From an uncultured Vampirovibrio sp. (lineage in GTDB: Bacteria > Cyanobacteriota > Vampirovibrionia > Gastranaerophilales > Gastranaerophilaceae), in assembly GCA_910583875.1 (NCBI GenBank), contig CAJTXT010000002.1:124001-188000 (forward strand): 64,000 nt of DNA. The letters run 5' to 3'. Below the pieces are notes generated by a model. That model saw only the letters and a program-made list of their open reading frames with translations, was not told the DNA's origin and searched no databases. A program made the translations under genes and the position numbers. Shown here one piece after another: positions 61,933 to 64,000 of this stretch; position 1 is the stretch's first letter; each line of letters opens with the position of its first letter.

Positions 61933-62397
61933 CTATATTTTTGTTATCAAATTAGCCATTTCAATTGCAGATTTAGCTGCATCTGAACCTTTATTTCCAG
62001 CCTTTGTTCCGGCTCTTTCAATAGCCTGTTCAATATTATCACAAGTAAGAACGCCAAATATTACAGGAATACCAGTTTCTAAACCTACAGAAGCTACTCC
62101 TTTGGAAACTTCAGCACAAACATAATCGTAATGAGAAGTTGAACCTTTTATAACTGCACCAAGTGTAATTATTGCATTATATTTATTTGTCTTAGCTGCT
62201 TTTTTTGCTATTAAAGGAATTTCAAATGCTCCAGGAACCCAAATAACTTCAATATTTTCTTCTTTTGCACCATGTCGTTTCAGTTCATCTATCGCTCCTG
62301 ATAATAATCTTGAACCGATAAATTCATTAAATCTTGCAACTATAATACAAAATTTTTCATTATTAACTGTAAGCATTCCTTCAATTATATTTGTCAT
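61933..62397 (-). CDS. ribH: 6,7-dimethyl-8-ribityllumazine synthase
   Basis: Penultimate step of riboflavin synthesis. ARFNEFIGSRLLSGA at the start, WVPGAFEIPLIAKKA (about 50) and GAVIKGSTSHYDYVC with the catalytic His (about 88) are all present in 154 residues. AAAGGAGAT precedes the ATG. ribF lies upstream on the same strand. Confidence 0.97.
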   Translation of the reverse strand: MTNIIEGMLTVNNEKFCIIVARFNEFIGSRLLSGAIDELKRHGAKEENIEVIWVPGAFEIPLIAKKAAKTNKYNAIITLGAVIKGSTSHYDYVCAEVSKGVASVGLETGIPVIFGVLTCDNIEQAIERAGTKAGNKGSDAAKSAIEMANLITKI

Positions 62398-62474
62398 TTC
62401 ATCTCCTTTGAAATTCTTTTATAATCTGATTTTACAATATTCAAAAAAAATATAAAAGTTAATGAAAAAAATAT

Positions 62475-63428
62475 TTACATGTATTTTGAATTTAATTGAA
62501 ATTTTTCAATTTTAGTAGTTAAAAAGCGGTTATATATTTGAACAAAAGCAATATCTCTTTGTAATTGTGCTTTTAATTTTTCTGTATTTTCAAATTTGAA
62601 TTGATTTCGTATTTTTTTTATAAAAGAAATTTTAATATTTTCCCCATATATGTTTTTATTAAAATCAAGAATATGTACTTCTGTTTTTAGTTCTTGATTA
62701 TTAATTGTTGGAGAATAGCCATAATTTAAAACTCCGTCGTATTCTGAATTATTAATATTTACTTTTACAAAATAAACACCTTCCGGTATTTTTATTTTGT
62801 TATTTGGATATAAAATATTTGCGCTTGGAAATCCTAATTTAGAAGCAATTTGCTCTCCTTTTATAACAATCCCGTTTAGAAAGAAGTTATAACCAAGTAA
62901 TTTGTTAGCATCATAAAAATTACCTAAATGAATCATATTTCTTATAACTGAGCAGCTTACAATTCTTTCATTTGTTACAAACGGTGGAATTTCAAAATAT
63001 TTGAAGCCATATTTTTCTTTATTTTGTTTTAAAAATTCGCTATTACCTTCTTTTTTATAGCCGAAGCTGTGGTTAAAACCTGTTGTAATTGCTATTGGAG
63101 AAAAATATTTAACAAGTATATTTTCTAAATAATCATTTGCCCTAATATTAGAAACATCTTCAAAGTTTAATAGTATAACATTGTCTATTCCTATTTCTTC
63201 AAATATTTTTAATTTTTCGTCTAAAGTGAGAATTTGTTCTATATTTTTATTTGATAATATCTTTAATGGGTGATTTTTGAAGGTAACTATGGTAGATTTT
63301 GCATTATTTTCTTTTGCAATATTAATGGCATTCTTTAATACAACCCTGTGCCCAAGATGTAACCCATCAAAATAGCCGAGTGCCAAAGAAGATTTATTAA
63401 TATATGTTAATTCGTTAAAAATATACAT
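62475..63428 (-). CDS. ribF: Bifunctional riboflavin kinase / FAD synthetase
   Basis: Makes FMN then FAD. The N-terminal nucleotidyltransferase has YFDGLHLGHR (about 18-27) and CSVIRNMIHLG (about 150); the C-terminal flavokinase domain has LGFPSANI (about 203) and PEGVYFVKVN. 317 residues, full length. It lies 77 nt upstream of ribH. The promoter seems leaderless (TATAAT then 6 nt then ATG). Confidence 0.96.
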   Translation of the reverse strand: MYIFNELTYINKSSLALGYFDGLHLGHRVVLKNAINIAKENNAKSTIVTFKNHPLKILSNKNIEQILTLDEKLKIFEEIGIDNVILLNFEDVSNIRANDYLENILVKYFSPIAITTGFNHSFGYKKEGNSEFLKQNKEKYGFKYFEIPPFVTNERIVSCSVIRNMIHLGNFYDANKLLGYNFFLNGIVIKGEQIASKLGFPSANILYPNNKIKIPEGVYFVKVNINNSEYDGVLNYGYSPTINNQELKTEVHILDFNKNIYGENIKISFIKKIRNQFKFENTEKLKAQLQRDIAFVQIYNRFLTTKIEKFQLNSKYM

Positions 63429-63440
63429 AATTTTATTATA
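63426..63440 (-). promoter_or_regulatory. Leaderless-type -10 box at ribF
   Basis: TATAAT (63440-63435 on the - strand) lies exactly 6 nt before the ATG. Confidence 0.6.
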
Positions 63441-63484
63441 GACAAAAATTAAATTATGTTGAATACTATTTTAAAGAGGACCTT

Positions 63485-64000
63485 ATGCAAAATATTAACA
63501 GAATAAAAAATATTAATAGTATATTAAATCCTTGTGTATTTGATACTTGGAAAAATCATTTTGGCGCATACTTTCTGGATAATGGCGATTCTTTTTTCAG
63601 AATATTTACTTTTCCGGACGTAAAATGTGTTTTTTTAGAAATAAAACCTTATAATAAACCAATTCTAAGTTATAAAATGAATAATTTAGGAAACGGAATT
63701 TGGCAATTAGAAATTGATGCAGGTGTAATGAAACATGGTGACAGATATCGTTTTATTATTGATTATAAAGATGAACTAATTTCTGTTAAAGATCCTTGTT
63801 CTATGTGGCAGGATTCATATTTCAAATGGTCAAGAATATATGATCATTCGTTATTTCATTGGACCGATAAAGAGTGGATGTGTGGTGAAAATACAAAACG
63901 AATCAGCCGTATTTCAAATGATGAAAATAAGCTTAGCGAAGTTAATGATTTAAGAATTTATGAACTTCATATAGGAACCTTTACTGATGAAGGAACGTTT
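63485..64000 (+). CDS. Alpha-amylase-family (TreZ/GlgB-type) enzyme, N-terminal part
   Basis: The first 172 codons of a gene cut by the window end. The N-terminal region is a CBM48-like beta domain (FGAYFLDNG, GIWQLEID, DRYRFIID, DPCSMWQ) followed by LRIYELHIGTFTDEGTF, the start of a GH13 barrel as found in malto-oligosyltrehalose trehalohydrolase and glycogen branching enzymes. The GTFTDEGTF form favours TreZ. AGAGGA precedes the ATG. It opens a + strand unit divergent from ribF. Confidence 0.8.
   Translation, partial: MQNINRIKNINSILNPCVFDTWKNHFGAYFLDNGDSFFRIFTFPDVKCVFLEIKPYNKPILSYKMNNLGNGIWQLEIDAGVMKHGDRYRFIIDYKDELISVKDPCSMWQDSYFKWSRIYDHSLFHWTDKEWMCGENTKRISRISNDENKLSEVNDLRIYELHIGTFTDEGTF

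Overview
The window is strongly A+T-rich, densely coded bacterial chromosome. I read it as an uncultured gut member of the non-photosynthetic cyanobacterial sister group (Melainabacteria/Vampirovibrionia, probably order Gastranaerophilales). Three things point there. There is a homologue of LdpA, an iron-sulfur protein otherwise known from cyanobacteria. Several unrelated proteins share a short N-terminal SFKG/NFKG tag, which I associate with that order. The rest is a bacterial housekeeping set with a membrane pyrophosphatase and small ferredoxin. This placement is inference from gene content; no rRNA is present.

Layout. 0-11 kb: uridine-kinase-like and patatin genes, pnp, then a + strand run rsgA, polyprenyl synthase, DUF212 and a histidine kinase; an SGNH protein; hisS. 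11-16 kb: a 962-residue Thr/Asn-rich repeat lipoprotein and a putative papain-fold peptidase. 15.7-19.8 kb: four paralogous radical SAM genes with an N-terminal SPASM-like cysteine domain; a fifth, frameshifted copy lies at 60.9-61.9 kb. 20-28 kb: isochorismatase-like hydrolase, LdpA, second SGNH protein, a repeat-rich gap holding a dead REP-associated transposase and a duplicated gene fragment, mnmG, MlaD-like and SDR genes. 28-32 kb: yraN, then aroC-aroK-aroB-surE. 32.2-33.5 kb: a graspetide (omega-ester peptide) locus, with a 78-residue precursor carrying two TTMALGEEGGG cores and a divergent ATP-grasp ligase. 34-46 kb: deoB, tagged membrane protein, DtxR/MntR-type regulator, GDSL esterase, nadA bracketed by two direct repeats, ferredoxin, CgeB-like gene with response regulator and CreD, HNH protein, hppA. 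46-52 kb: pentapeptide protein, HD-domain protein, rpmB and the replication/transcription operon dgt-dnaG-rpoD. 52-64 kb: two giant AsmA-like proteins around a WG-repeat protein, tRNA-Gln, acyl-CoA ligase, ribH, ribF and the start of a TreZ/GlgB-type glycosidase.

The most interesting items are the graspetide locus, the radical SAM/SPASM-like paralogue cluster with no evident substrate, and two families of mobile palindromic DNA. One family is a MITE with a modular palindromic core; the other is a set of long hairpins with unrelated outer stems around a shared inner core. A promoter pattern also stands out: several genes without a Shine-Dalgarno have a -10 box exactly 6 nt before the start codon, implying leaderless mRNAs.
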